Shown: positions 25,444-34,346 of the stretch, one piece after another
Layout of the letters: every line of letters starts with the position of its first letter
Numbering within the stretch: position 1 is the first letter of the stretch
From: Paraburkholderia phenoliruptrix
GTDB taxonomy: Bacteria; Pseudomonadota; Gammaproteobacteria; Burkholderiales; Burkholderiaceae
Reading direction: 5' to 3'
DNA: 64,000 bases
NCBI RefSeq assembly: GCF_019511605.1
Contig: NZ_JAEUAV010000020.1
Coordinates: forward strand, 1 to 64,000
Position numbers and translations under genes: made by a program
Notes under the pieces: generated by a model
What the model was told of the DNA's origin: nothing
Seen by the model: the letters and a program-made list of their open reading frames with translations, nothing else
Database searches by the model: none

Positions 25444-25801
25444 GTTTTTCCGGCACCGTTTTTCCGGCACCGGCGAATGCAGGATCGCGGCCTGCTACAG
25501 CAGACCGATGTGGAAACCGCGATGGAAACCGCGCGTCACCCACCACCCGACGACCCAAAGCGGAGCAAGGCAAAACACGAGCGGAGCAAAGGCGGAGCAA
25601 CAAGGCAACGCAAAGCGGCAGCGCCACGGCAGCGAGCCACAACGCACCGGCAACGCATGCACGAGCCATCCAGGCGCGCCGCGAGCGCCCGCCCCCTTGC
25701 CTGCCTTGCAGCCCACGTCACGCCCATGCGACAGTGGACAACGCAACGGTCGACACCACACGGAAGGCCCCAATCGCCGCACTTAGACTTCAGGAGCCCG
25801 C
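25444..25801. other. Intergenic region between tRNA-Pro and sixA
   Basis: About 360 bp, purine-rich on the plus strand with repeated GGAGCAA and CGGCAACGC words. Minus-strand frames (25495-25782, 25349-25669) have hydrophobic but Cys/Arg-rich products and no clear ribosome site, so I do not call a gene. Confidence 0.5.
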
Positions 25802-26260
25802 ATGAATCTGATTCTCTGGCGTCACGCCGAAGCCGAAGACTATGCCGCCACGGACCTTGCCCGCGCGCTCACGACGCGCGGGCGCAAGCAGGCGCAGAAC
25901 GTCGCCAAATGGTTGCGCACGCGGCTGCCCGATGACGCCGTGGTCCTCGCAAGTCCGGCCGTGCGCACCATTCAGACCGCGGAAACGCTGAGCGACCAGT
26001 ATCGCGTCGTGCGCGAACTGGCGCCGAATGCAAGCGCGGCCGACGTACTCAATGCGGCGGGCTGGCCCAAAGGCATTGCCGCCACGGTGGTAATAGTCGG
26101 TCATCAGCCGACGCTCGGCCATGTCGCAGCCAGGTTGCTCGCCGGCAGCGACGCAAGCTGGCCGGTCAAGAAAGCCGGCCTATGGTGGATCGAGAGCCGC
26201 GAGCGTCACGGCGACGATCAGGCGGTGCTGCTCGCGGCAATGACACCCGAGCTCGTCTGA
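25802..26260 (+). CDS. sixA: Phosphohistidine phosphatase SixA
   Basis: 152-aa histidine-phosphatase superfamily enzyme that removes phosphate from phosphohistidine, in E. coli on ArcB or phosphotransferase proteins. The catalytic RHAEAED motif is at residues 7-13 (RHG-type), SPAVRTIQTAETL gives the second Arg, and VGHQPTLG holds the second catalytic His. Length matches the family. Starts two bases after GC-rich upstream sequence. Stand-alone; the partner histidine kinase cannot be named. Confidence 0.9.
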   Translation: MNLILWRHAEAEDYAATDLARALTTRGRKQAQNVAKWLRTRLPDDAVVLASPAVRTIQTAETLSDQYRVVRELAPNASAADVLNAAGWPKGIAATVVIVGHQPTLGHVAARLLAGSDASWPVKKAGLWWIESRERHGDDQAVLLAAMTPELV

Positions 26261-26568
26261 TCCGGCCCGCAAGTTCGGCAGTCACACTCGGCAGGCAGGC
26301 TCGGCACGTAAAACCGTCGGCAAACCACGGCGGTCAGGCAAGACCTGACGCACCGTGTGCAGGCCGCGCATCGCAGCGGCGTAGCCCGACAGCCAGGCAC
26401 GCGGCCTACAACGCGGCCCACAACGCGGCTTACTACGCGACTTACTGCCCGACTTACAACGCGGCTTACATGCAGTCATCCAATCGTCACGGCATTGCCA
26501 TGCGAGCGTCACCGGGCGTTACTACATTGGCGAAAAAAGACTCACCTTTTTTCGACCAGGACGCCCCA
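26261..26568. repeat. Spacer with 12-bp TACAACGCGGCT-like repeats
   Basis: Between sixA and the acyltransferase. Near-copies of TACAACGCGGCT recur at 12-bp intervals from about 26405 to 26470. They stay in the reading frame of the downstream gene, so an N-terminal extension cannot be excluded, but no ribosome site supports it. Confidence 0.7.
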
Positions 26569-27381
26569 ATGCGAGAACTGCCGACGCCTACCCTGCCCCT
26601 CGCTTCGATCTTCGAGTCCCGTCGCCTGCCGCGCGCCGAAGAGACGGTCACCGCGCAACACCGGCTGCGAGTCACGTGGGCTCGCACCGACGAGGAGCTT
26701 CGCGAGGCGCAGCGTCTGCGTTACCGCGTGTTCGCCGATGAAATGGGCGCACGCCTTGCAGGTCCAGCAGGCCTGGACGTCGATTCGTTCGACCCGTATT
26801 GCGATCACCTGCTGGTACGCGATCTGGACACGCTGAAGGTGGTCGGCACCTATCGCGCGTTGCCGCCGCATCAGGCCGCGCGCATCGGACGCCTCTACGC
26901 CGAAAGCGAGTTCGACGTTTCGCGTCTCACGCACCTGCGCGCGAAGATGGTCGAGGTGGGCCGCTCATGCGTGCACCCGGACTATCGCAGCGGCTCGGTC
27001 ATCATGTCGCTGTGGGCCGGGCTCGCCGCGTACATGAAGCACAACGGCTACGAGACGATGCTCGGCTGCGCGAGCGTCGCGATGGTCGACGGCGGCCACT
27101 ATGCGGCGAACCTGTATTGCTCGTTGCGCGACAGCGCGCTGACGGCGCCGGAATATCGCGCGTTTGCGCATACGCCGTTGCCCGTCGACGAGTTGCAAAC
27201 CGGCGTGGAGGTCGCGCCTCCGCCGCTCGTCAAAGGCTATCTGCGTCTTGGCGCGAAGATTTGCGGCGCTCCGGCATGGGATCCCGACTTCAACACGGCC
27301 GATTTCCTGACGCTGTTCCGTCTGTCGGACATCAACGCGCGCTACGCCCGCCACTTCCTCGGCGAGGCGTTGCCGCGCTAG
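26569..27381 (+). CDS. olsB: OlsB-like N-acyltransferase (ornithine lipid synthesis)
   Basis: 270-aa GNAT-fold acyltransferase of the Acetyltransf_5 / hemolysin-like group. OlsB adds a 3-hydroxyacyl chain from acyl carrier protein to ornithine, giving lyso-ornithine lipid. Family features: RLRYRVFADEMG (about residues 45-56), the DSFDPYCDHLLVRD block, EVGRSCVHPDYRSG and MLGCASVAM. The start at 26569 (MRELPTPTL) has AGGA 8 nt upstream; an open frame reaches back through repeats to 26182. No olsA is adjacent. Homoserine-lactone synthase-like relatives are an alternative but less likely. Confidence 0.72.
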   Translation: MRELPTPTLPLASIFESRRLPRAEETVTAQHRLRVTWARTDEELREAQRLRYRVFADEMGARLAGPAGLDVDSFDPYCDHLLVRDLDTLKVVGTYRALPPHQAARIGRLYAESEFDVSRLTHLRAKMVEVGRSCVHPDYRSGSVIMSLWAGLAAYMKHNGYETMLGCASVAMVDGGHYAANLYCSLRDSALTAPEYRAFAHTPLPVDELQTGVEVAPPPLVKGYLRLGAKICGAPAWDPDFNTADFLTLFRLSDINARYARHFLGEALPR

Positions 27382-27413
27382 GCTGCGTCCACGCGGCAAG
27401 CAGGCGCAGCAAC

Positions 27414-27442
27414 AGAAAAGCCCGGAAAAACCGGGCTTTTCT
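27414..27442. terminator. Bidirectional terminator between olsB and ppx
   Basis: AGAAAAGCCCGG (27414-27425) pairs perfectly with 27431-27442 across AAAAA. T-runs form on both strands, serving the convergent olsB and ppx genes. Confidence 0.93.
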
Positions 27443-27492
27443 GCATTTGCAAACCGGCTCGGCGAGAACCGGCCGAGCGCGATACGCACGCA

Positions 27493-29004
27493 TCAATCGT
27501 CCGTATAGACCACTCGATACGGAATGCCAACTTTTTCCCACTCTGCGGCTTCCTGAATCAGGCTGTAGTCGGTGAGCGGATTATTGGCGACCCATTCATT
27601 GGGCAAACGCACCTCGTAACCGCCGTTCGCCTGGGCGACCGTAATGCCCGGCAGGCCGACATCCGCACGGCGACGGCACAGCAGAGCCGCGAGCCGCAGA
27701 CAGAACAGCAACGGCCACTCCACCTCGCGTGTTTGCGAGAGCTTGCCGAGCTTGCCCGCGTGACCGAGCACGAGCGCCGCGAGCCGCGCCTGGTCGGTGC
27801 GCGAAAAGCCCGGCATGTCCGCGTTGCTTGCGATATACGCCGAATGCTTGTGATACGCGCTGTGCGATATGGACAGGCCGATCTCATGCAGCGCCGCCGC
27901 CCAGCCGAGAAACATTCGATTCTCTACCCGGCGTTCTTCGTCGGGCTCGGCGAACTGATCGTAAAAGCGCACGGCCAGCTCGCCGATGCGAGCCGCCTGC
28001 GCGCGATCCACGCCATAGCGGCGCATGAAGCCTTCCACCGTGACCGTACGCATGTCCTCGTGCTGTGAGCGGCCCAGCAGATCGTAAAGTACGCCGAGGC
28101 GCAACGCGCCGTCTGTCGTATCGACATAGTCGACGCCCAGTTCGTCGAACACGGCGATCATGATGGACAGGCCGCCGGCCAGCACGGGAATGCGGTCCGC
28201 TTTCAGCGCGACGAGCTTCAGCCGGTTGACGTTCTCCGCCTTGATCAACGCGCGCTTGAGGCGCTCCAGTCCGCCGCGCGAAATGCCGTGCGTGACGCCT
28301 GCGTCGTTGAAGCCGTTTGCCTCGACCAGTTCCGCCAACGCGCGCGCCGTGCCGGACGAGCCGATGGCCTGCTCCCAACCCGTCTTCTTGTATTCCGACG
28401 AAATGATCTGAATTTCGCGGCCCGCGGCGAGTTCGGCCTGGCGCATCGTGTATTCGTCGACGTTGCCCGCGGGGAAAAATGCACGGCTATGGCTCACGCA
28501 GCCGATATAGAGACTCTCCATCTTGATCGGCGTGTAATGGGAACCGATGATGAACTCCGTCGAGCCACCGCCTATGTCCACCACGAGCCGCTTGCCGGGA
28601 CTCGCCGGCACGGAATGCGCGGCGCCGGCGTAGATGAGGCGGGCTTCCTCGCGCCCGGCGATCACCTCGATCGGAAACCCGAGCGCCGCTTGCGCTTCGC
28701 CGAGGAATTCGCCGGCGTTCTTCGCGATACGCAGGGTGTTGGTCGCAACCGCGCGCACATGGTCGGGATGAAAGTCGCGCAGCCGTTCGCCGAAGCGTTT
28801 GAGCGCGTCCCAGCCGCGCACCTGCGACGCCCGGTCGAGCATCTTGTCGCGCGACAGACCGGCGGCAAGCCGCACTGGCTCGCGCAACGCATCGACCTGG
28901 TAGATCTGGCTGCCGGCGTCGGTTTCCTCGACGCGGCCGACAATCAGCCGGAAGCTGTTCGAACCGAGGTCGACGGCAGCAAGCAGTTGTGGGGTATTGA
29001 CCAT
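27493..29004 (-). CDS. ppx: Exopolyphosphatase
   Basis: 503-aa Ppx/GppA-family phosphatase that releases phosphate from polyphosphate ends, possibly also hydrolysing pppGpp. N-terminal AAVDLGSNSFRLIVGRVEE is the first ATP-ase fold phosphate loop; DIGGGSTEFIIG is the second; a C-terminal HD-like helical region follows (about 320-503). The start at 29004 (MVNTPQLL) has GGAG upstream; an ATG at 29022 is also in frame. Divergent from ppk, so synthesis and breakdown of polyphosphate are controlled from one region. Confidence 0.95.
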   Translation of the reverse strand: MVNTPQLLAAVDLGSNSFRLIVGRVEETDAGSQIYQVDALREPVRLAAGLSRDKMLDRASQVRGWDALKRFGERLRDFHPDHVRAVATNTLRIAKNAGEFLGEAQAALGFPIEVIAGREEARLIYAGAAHSVPASPGKRLVVDIGGGSTEFIIGSHYTPIKMESLYIGCVSHSRAFFPAGNVDEYTMRQAELAAGREIQIISSEYKKTGWEQAIGSSGTARALAELVEANGFNDAGVTHGISRGGLERLKRALIKAENVNRLKLVALKADRIPVLAGGLSIMIAVFDELGVDYVDTTDGALRLGVLYDLLGRSQHEDMRTVTVEGFMRRYGVDRAQAARIGELAVRFYDQFAEPDEERRVENRMFLGWAAALHEIGLSISHSAYHKHSAYIASNADMPGFSRTDQARLAALVLGHAGKLGKLSQTREVEWPLLFCLRLAALLCRRRADVGLPGITVAQANGGYEVRLPNEWVANNPLTDYSLIQEAAEWEKVGIPYRVVYTDD

Positions 29005-29238
29005 CGGGTTTGCGGACTCCATGCGCGCGAGCGCGGCGGTGGTGGATGCGTGCAAGGTGTGACTGGCGCCTGGAACTGTCGCCGCCCTGCGACCGGCCGC
29101 GCTGTTCAAAAACGCCATTCTAAGCGTACCGGAGCTCACGATGTCACCTCGCGCGGATGGGGTTCCCCATGGTCCCATACGGACTGCGTCATATTGACGA
29201 CAGGCGAGCAATACAGCGTAGAATTTATAACATTGAGA

Positions 29239-29267
29239 ATGTCATAACAATGTCATCATACTGTGAG
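29239..29267 (+). promoter_or_regulatory. Pho-box-like direct repeats upstream of ppk
   Basis: Three half-sites related to CTGTCAT begin exactly 11 bp apart: ATGTCAT at 29239, ATGTCAT at 29250, CTGTGAG at 29261. PhoB boxes consist of such 7-mers with 4-bp spacers. They end about 52 bp before the ppk start. PhoB activation of ppk under phosphate limitation is inferred. Confidence 0.72.
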
Positions 29268-29319
29268 AATTTCCGAGCGTCTTTCCGCGTCCCTATCCGA
29301 AATTCCATTCTCGCTGCCG

Positions 29320-31383
29320 ATGTCCATCCGCTACCCCTTATTGAATCGCGAGCTGGGCATTCTGGGTTTCAACGAGCGCGTGTTGGCGCAAGCCGCCGAC
29401 CCCGCCGTCCCTTTGCTCGAACGCCTGCGTTTCATCTGCATCACCAGTAGCAATCTCGACGAATTCTTCGAAGTCCGCATGGCCGGACTGCAGGAGCAGA
29501 TGCGCGACAATCCGGGCGCGCTTTCGCCCGACGGCATGTCGCTGCAGCATGTTTATGACCTGGTGGTCGAGCGTGCGCAGAAGCTGGTGCATCGGCAATA
29601 CACGATGCTGCACGACACGGTGCTTACCGCGCTCGAGGCGGAAGGCATCTATTTCCACGGCACCGAGGCATGGAGCGAGGCGCAGACCGCGTGGGCGCGC
29701 GATTATTTCTTTAACGAACTGCTGCCGGTACTCACGCCAATCGGCCTCGACCCCGCGCATCCGTTTCCGCGCGTGCTCAACAAGAGCCTGAACTTCGTGG
29801 TCGAACTGGAGGGCAAAGACGCCTTCGGCCGTCAGGCGATGATGGGCATCGTGCAGGCGCCGCGCGCGTTGCCGCGGCTTGTGCGCATGCCGCAGGAGCT
29901 CTCGGGTTATCCGCACGGCTTCGTGCTGCTCAGCTCTCTGTTGCAGCGCTTTGTCGGCGAGTTGTTTCCAAACCTCGTGGTGCGCAGTTGCAATCAGTTT
30001 CGCATTACGCGTAACAGCGAACTGTTCGTCGACGAAGACGAAATCACCAATCTGCGCGTCGCGCTGCAGGGCGAGCTGCCGGCGCGGCATCTGGGCAACG
30101 CAGTGCGGCTCGAAGTCTCTGCGGAAACGCCCGCGCATGTGGTGCGGCGGCTGCTCAACGAAAGCGGACTCAGCGACAAGGACTGCTATTACGCGAATGG
30201 TCCGGTCAACCTCGTGCGTCTCATGCAGTTGCCGGAGATGGTGGACCGGCCCGATCTGAAGTTCGTGCCGCATATTCCCGCCATTCCCGCGCCTATCGCG
30301 AACGCCGCGAGCATGTTCGACGTGATCGATCAGGGCGACGTGCTGCTGCATCATCCGTACGAGAGTTTTCAGCCGGTGCTCGAACTGCTGCTGCAAGCGG
30401 CCAAAGATCCGAGCGTGGTCGCCATCAAGCAGACCATCTACCGCACCGGCACCGACTCGCCGCTGATGGACGCGTTGATGCAGGCCGCGCGCAACGGCAA
30501 GGAAGTCACCGTGGTGGTCGAACTGCTCGCGCGCTTCGACGAGGAAACCAACATCAACTGGGCCGCGCAGCTCGAAGCGGTCGGCGCGCATGTCGTGTAC
30601 GGCGTGGTCGGCCACAAGTGCCACGCAAAGATGATGCTGATCGTGCGACGCGCAACGGTAGGCGGCAAGATGACGCTCAAGCGTTACGTGCACCTTGGCA
30701 CCGGCAATTATCATCCGCGCACGGCGCGTCTTTACACGGACTTCGGCTTGATGAGCGCCGACCCGCAAATCTGTGAAGACGTGCATCATGTATTCCAGCA
30801 ACTCACCGGCATTGGCGGCGAACTGAAACTGCACGAGCTGTGGCAGTCGCCATTCACGCTGCACCCCAAACTCGTCGACGCAATCCGCGCGGAAGCAGAG
30901 CATGCGCGTTCGGGCAAAAAGGCGCGCATCGTCGCGAAGATGAACGCATTGCTGGAACCTACGGTGATTGCGGAGTTGTACGAAGCGTCCCAGGCAGGCG
31001 TGAAGATCGACCTGATCGTGCGCGGCGTCTGTTCGTTGCAGCCGGGCGTGCCGGGCCTCTCCGAGAACATCACGGTGCGCTCGATTGTCGGGCGCTTTCT
31101 CGAACATCATCGTATCTATTACTTCTACGACGACGGCCGCGAACAGGTGTATCTATCCAGCGCGGACTGGATGGATCGCAACTTCTTTCGCCGCGTCGAA
31201 GTCGCGTTTCCGGTCAACAACCGGCGGCTCAAGCGCCGGGTGATCGCGGAGGGTCTGTCGGCGTTTCTCGGCGACAACCAGTCTGCGTGGCTCATGCAAA
31301 GCGACGGGCATTATCGTCGGCGGCGGCCCGGCAAGTCCTCGCGCAATGCACAAATGAGCCTGCTCGCGAAGTTCTGCTCGTAA
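29320..31383 (+). CDS. ppk: Polyphosphate kinase 1
   Basis: 687-aa enzyme that polymerises the gamma phosphate of ATP into polyphosphate, membrane-associated in other bacteria. N-terminal ELGILGFNERVL (N domain), then the phospholipase D-like catalytic domains. The phospho-accepting His435 lies in CHAKMML and the second conserved His in HLGTGNYH. Length and position match E. coli PPK1. The start at 29320 (MSIRYPLL) is family-like although the ribosome site is weak; the open frame to 29263 overlaps the Pho box and is unlikely. Divergent from ppx. Confidence 0.96.
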   Translation: MSIRYPLLNRELGILGFNERVLAQAADPAVPLLERLRFICITSSNLDEFFEVRMAGLQEQMRDNPGALSPDGMSLQHVYDLVVERAQKLVHRQYTMLHDTVLTALEAEGIYFHGTEAWSEAQTAWARDYFFNELLPVLTPIGLDPAHPFPRVLNKSLNFVVELEGKDAFGRQAMMGIVQAPRALPRLVRMPQELSGYPHGFVLLSSLLQRFVGELFPNLVVRSCNQFRITRNSELFVDEDEITNLRVALQGELPARHLGNAVRLEVSAETPAHVVRRLLNESGLSDKDCYYANGPVNLVRLMQLPEMVDRPDLKFVPHIPAIPAPIANAASMFDVIDQGDVLLHHPYESFQPVLELLLQAAKDPSVVAIKQTIYRTGTDSPLMDALMQAARNGKEVTVVVELLARFDEETNINWAAQLEAVGAHVVYGVVGHKCHAKMMLIVRRATVGGKMTLKRYVHLGTGNYHPRTARLYTDFGLMSADPQICEDVHHVFQQLTGIGGELKLHELWQSPFTLHPKLVDAIRAEAEHARSGKKARIVAKMNALLEPTVIAELYEASQAGVKIDLIVRGVCSLQPGVPGLSENITVRSIVGRFLEHHRIYYFYDDGREQVYLSSADWMDRNFFRRVEVAFPVNNRRLKRRVIAEGLSAFLGDNQSAWLMQSDGHYRRRRPGKSSRNAQMSLLAKFCS

Positions 31384-31470
31384 CGCGTCCCGCTCTGTGC
31401 GGCGTGGACTTGAGTGTCGGTCTGCGCCGCTGAAGATCGGTAAGCGGACGAACGCAGCGTCGGAGGTTCA

Positions 31471-31513
31471 TGAAAAAGCCCGCCTGAGCTTGTGCTTCAG
31501 GCGGGCGTTTTCA
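31471..31513. terminator. Bidirectional terminator between ppk and phoR
   Basis: TGAAAAAGCCCGCCTGA (31471-31487) pairs with 31497-31513 (one mismatch), loop about 9 nt, with T-rich ends on both strands. Serves the convergent ppk and phoR transcripts. Confidence 0.9.
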
Positions 31514-31527
31514 TGAATCGCGCGCCG

Positions 31528-32841
31528 TTATGCGTGCGCCGGCTGCCGCCGCGTCGTGCGATACAACGGAAACTTCACGCTGAACGTACTGCCGCGCCCT
31601 TCTTCGCTCTTCACGTCGAGTTGTGCATCGTGCCGTTGCAGCACGTGCTTGACGATGGCGAGTCCAAGACCAGTGCCGCCGGTATCGCGCGAACGGCTGC
31701 GGTCCACGCGGTAGAAACGCTCGGTGAGGCGCGGAATGTCGGCGGCCGGAATGCCCAGGCCGCTGTCGGTGACCGAGAACACCGCCGCACCGCCCTGCGC
31801 CTGCCAGCTCACTTTGATCGCGCCGCCGTCCGGCGTATAGCGGATCGCGTTGGTCACGAGGTTGCCGAACGCGCTCAGAATCTCGGTTTCGACGCCCGTC
31901 ACCGTCAGCCCTTCGTCGGCTTCGAAGACAATTTCATGGTGGTCGCTCGACAGGCTTTCTGCGTCGTCACGCAGATGCCGCAAGACCGCACGCATGTCGA
32001 TCATCTGATCGCTCGGCGGCTTGTTGTCGCCCTCCAGTTTGGCGAGCACGAGCAGATCGTTCACGATGTGCCGCATACGCGACGCCTGCTGCTCCATGAG
32101 CTCCAGGTAGCGCGCGCGCTCCGCTTCCGAGAGCGGCAACTCGCGCATCGTCTCGAGAAAACCGGAGAGCACGGTGAGCGGTGTTTTCAGCTCATGCGAC
32201 ACGTTGGCGACGAAGTCGCGCCGCATGGCGTCCGTGCGCTCGAGTTCGGTAATGTCCTGCGACAGCACGAGTTTGCGGTTCTCGCCATAAGGAAACACCT
32301 GCACGGACAGCACGTTCTGCCGTTTCACGCCCATGCCGCGCATGATCAGCATTTCCTCGTACTGGTGCGAGTTCAGATACCGGACGAATTCCGGTTGACG
32401 CACCAGATGTGTGATGTGCTGGCGCAGATCGCGCCTGGCGTCGAGCCCGAAATGCACTTCGGAGATGGCGTTGCACCATTCGATCTGATCGTGGTCGTCG
32501 AGCATGGCCACGCCGTTCGGCGACGCCTGAATCGCCTGAATGAAGCGCGAGTGCTGCTGCTCGACCTGGCGCACCTGGGCATGCCAGCGCTTCGCGAGCT
32601 TATGCAGACGGTAGTAGATTTCGCCCCAGATGCCCGGCGCGCTCGGCACTTCGCCGTACACGGGCGCGTCGAGCAAACGCCACAACCGCTCTTTATGAAA
32701 CGTGCCCGAGAGGCTTTGCATGAGCAGCATGACGACCGCGAGGATCAATGCGGCGTTGACATTCACAAATGCGCCGACCACCACGCACAGTATGGCGAGC
32801 AGCACGATCGAAACGATGGAGCGCGCCCAGATGATGTTCAT
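31528..32841 (-). CDS. phoR: Phosphate regulon sensor histidine kinase
   Basis: 437-aa inner-membrane kinase that phosphorylates PhoB when phosphate is scarce. Two N-terminal helices (about residues 8-45), a linker, a PAS domain (about 95-195, SPNGVAMLDDHDQIEWCN), the phospho-acceptor His216 in VANVSHELKTPL, then the ATPase domain with NLVTNAIRYTPDGG (N box), DSGLGIP and GGTGLGLAIVKHVL (G boxes). Follows phoB by 45 bp in the pst-pho operon. A little longer than E. coli PhoR. Confidence 0.96.
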   Translation of the reverse strand: MNIIWARSIVSIVLLAILCVVVGAFVNVNAALILAVVMLLMQSLSGTFHKERLWRLLDAPVYGEVPSAPGIWGEIYYRLHKLAKRWHAQVRQVEQQHSRFIQAIQASPNGVAMLDDHDQIEWCNAISEVHFGLDARRDLRQHITHLVRQPEFVRYLNSHQYEEMLIMRGMGVKRQNVLSVQVFPYGENRKLVLSQDITELERTDAMRRDFVANVSHELKTPLTVLSGFLETMRELPLSEAERARYLELMEQQASRMRHIVNDLLVLAKLEGDNKPPSDQMIDMRAVLRHLRDDAESLSSDHHEIVFEADEGLTVTGVETEILSAFGNLVTNAIRYTPDGGAIKVSWQAQGGAAVFSVTDSGLGIPAADIPRLTERFYRVDRSRSRDTGGTGLGLAIVKHVLQRHDAQLDVKSEEGRGSTFSVKFPLYRTTRRQPAHA

Positions 32842-32886
32842 GGTCTAGACAATCGAAGAGAACGGCGTGCGCGCCGCCGCAAAAGA

Positions 32887-33594
32887 TCAGGCGCTCTTGG
32901 CCAGACGGTAGCCGCTGCCGCGGACCGTCTCGATCATAGCATCGCAACCCGCCGGCTTGAGGGCCGCGCGCAGGCGCTTGATGTGCACGTCCACCGTGCG
33001 CTCTTCGACGAACACGTGGTCGCCCCACACCTGATCGAGCAGTTGCGTGCGGCTGTGCACGCGCTCGGGGTGTGTCATGAAAAAGTGCAATAGACGGAAC
33101 TCGGTCGGACCGAGGTCGAGCTTGATCTCGCTGCCTTCCGCATGCGCGGCGACGCGATGCGTTGCCGGATCGAGCTTCAGGCCGTTGATGGCGACCACGT
33201 CCTCGGTGAGCTGCGGTGCGCGGCGGCGCAGCACCGCCTTGATGCGCGCCATCAGCTCTTTCGGCGAAAACGGCTTGGTCACGTAGTCGTCCGCGCCGAT
33301 CTCGAGGCCGAGCACCTTGTCCTGCTCGTCGCCGCGCGCGGTCAGCATGATGATCGGGATGTGCTTCGTGCGCTCGTTGTTGCGCAGGTCGCGCGCGAAC
33401 GCGATACCCGACTTGCCCGGCAACATCCAGTCGAGCAGGACGAGGTCGGGCAATACGTCGCTGATCAGGTTTTGCGCCTGCTCCGCGTTGTACGCGCGAA
33501 TCGGGCAGTGTCCGGCGTGTTGAAGATTGACCGAAATCAGTTCGGAAATTGCGGGCTCATCTTCAATGACGAGAATGCTGCTGGGCATCGGCAC
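32887..33594 (-). CDS. phoB: Phosphate regulon response regulator
   Basis: 235-aa OmpR/PhoB-type regulator. The receiver domain (about 1-125) has the acidic pair in VIEDEPA, phosphorylated Asp55 in LLDWMLPG, a conserved Thr in MLTARG and Lys in YVTKPFSP. The winged-helix DNA-binding domain (about 140-232) ends with VDVHIKRLRAALKP and RGSGYRL. Binds Pho boxes such as those at 29239 and 38407. Starts 20 bp after phoU in the same operon. Confidence 0.97.
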   Translation of the reverse strand: MPMPSSILVIEDEPAISELISVNLQHAGHCPIRAYNAEQAQNLISDVLPDLVLLDWMLPGKSGIAFARDLRNNERTKHIPIIMLTARGDEQDKVLGLEIGADDYVTKPFSPKELMARIKAVLRRRAPQLTEDVVAINGLKLDPATHRVAAHAEGSEIKLDLGPTEFRLLHFFMTHPERVHSRTQLLDQVWGDHVFVEERTVDVHIKRLRAALKPAGCDAMIETVRGSGYRLAKSA

Positions 33595-33614
33595 CTCTGG
33601 TCCTTATCTCTGGA

Positions 33615-34319
33615 TTAACTGAGCGCTTCGCGCTCGAGTGCGTCGCGCGACTTGTGCCGCACGTCCGTACCCTTAACGATGTAAATGATGAACTCGGCGA
33701 TGTTCTTCGCGTGGTCGCCGATACGCTCGATGGCCTTGGCGATGAACAGGAAATCGAGGCCCACCGAAATGGAGCGCGGGTCTTCCGTCATGTACGAAAT
33801 CAGCTTGCGCACGAACGCGCGGAATTCTTCGTCGATTGCCTTGTCGTCGCGCACGATCTGCGCGGCGGCGACCGTGTCCAGACGCGCAAATGCGTCGAGC
33901 GCGCGACGCAGAATAGACACCGCCATTTCGCCCGACAATTTGATCTCGGCAATGTTGATGGTGCGCGACGCGCCGTCTTCCATCAGACGCCTCGTGCGCT
34001 TGGCGATCTTCTCGGCTTCGTCGCCGGCCCGCTCGAGATTGGTGATGGTCTTCGAAATCGCGATCAGCAGGCGCAGGTCGCGCGCGGCCGGCTGACGACG
34101 CGCGATGATGTTGCTGCACTCCTCGTCGATCTCGACTTCCATCGTGTTCAGGCGGTCTTCCGTGGCGATCACCTGCTCGGCGAGCTGCAGATCGAATTCG
34201 TTGAGCGCCTGCATCGCCTTGACGATCTGCGATTCGACGAGGCCGCCCATTTCGAGCACCTTCGAGGAAACCAGGTTCAGATCGGCGTCGAACTGGCTGG
34301 AGAGGTGTTTATCGGACAT
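33615..34319 (-). CDS. phoU: Phosphate signalling protein PhoU
   Basis: 234-aa all-helical cytoplasmic protein that links the PstSCAB transporter to PhoR and lowers signalling when phosphate is plentiful. Two PhoU repeats each carry metal-binding E/D-rich motifs: EVEIDEECSNII in the first and DKAIDEEFRAFV in the second, the latter followed by IERIGDHAKNIAE. Starts 27 bp after pstB; typical length. Confidence 0.97.
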   Translation of the reverse strand: MSDKHLSSQFDADLNLVSSKVLEMGGLVESQIVKAMQALNEFDLQLAEQVIATEDRLNTMEVEIDEECSNIIARRQPAARDLRLLIAISKTITNLERAGDEAEKIAKRTRRLMEDGASRTINIAEIKLSGEMAVSILRRALDAFARLDTVAAAQIVRDDKAIDEEFRAFVRKLISYMTEDPRSISVGLDFLFIAKAIERIGDHAKNIAEFIIYIVKGTDVRHKSRDALEREALS

Positions 34320-34346
34320 GTCGTACTCCGTTGTTTGCCCGGCTCA

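Noticed and set aside
25495..25782. 95-codon minus-strand frame with hydrophobic end
   Set aside because: Composition reflects purine-rich repeats on the other strand; three overlapping frames are equally open, so none is favoured.
25310..25801. Integration site of a genomic island at tRNA-Pro
   Set aside because: No integrase, no direct repeat of the tRNA 3' end, and the downstream genes are ordinary.
29338..31110. 590-codon open frame opposite ppk
   Set aside because: Antisense to a well-supported kinase; His/Arg-rich product without family features.
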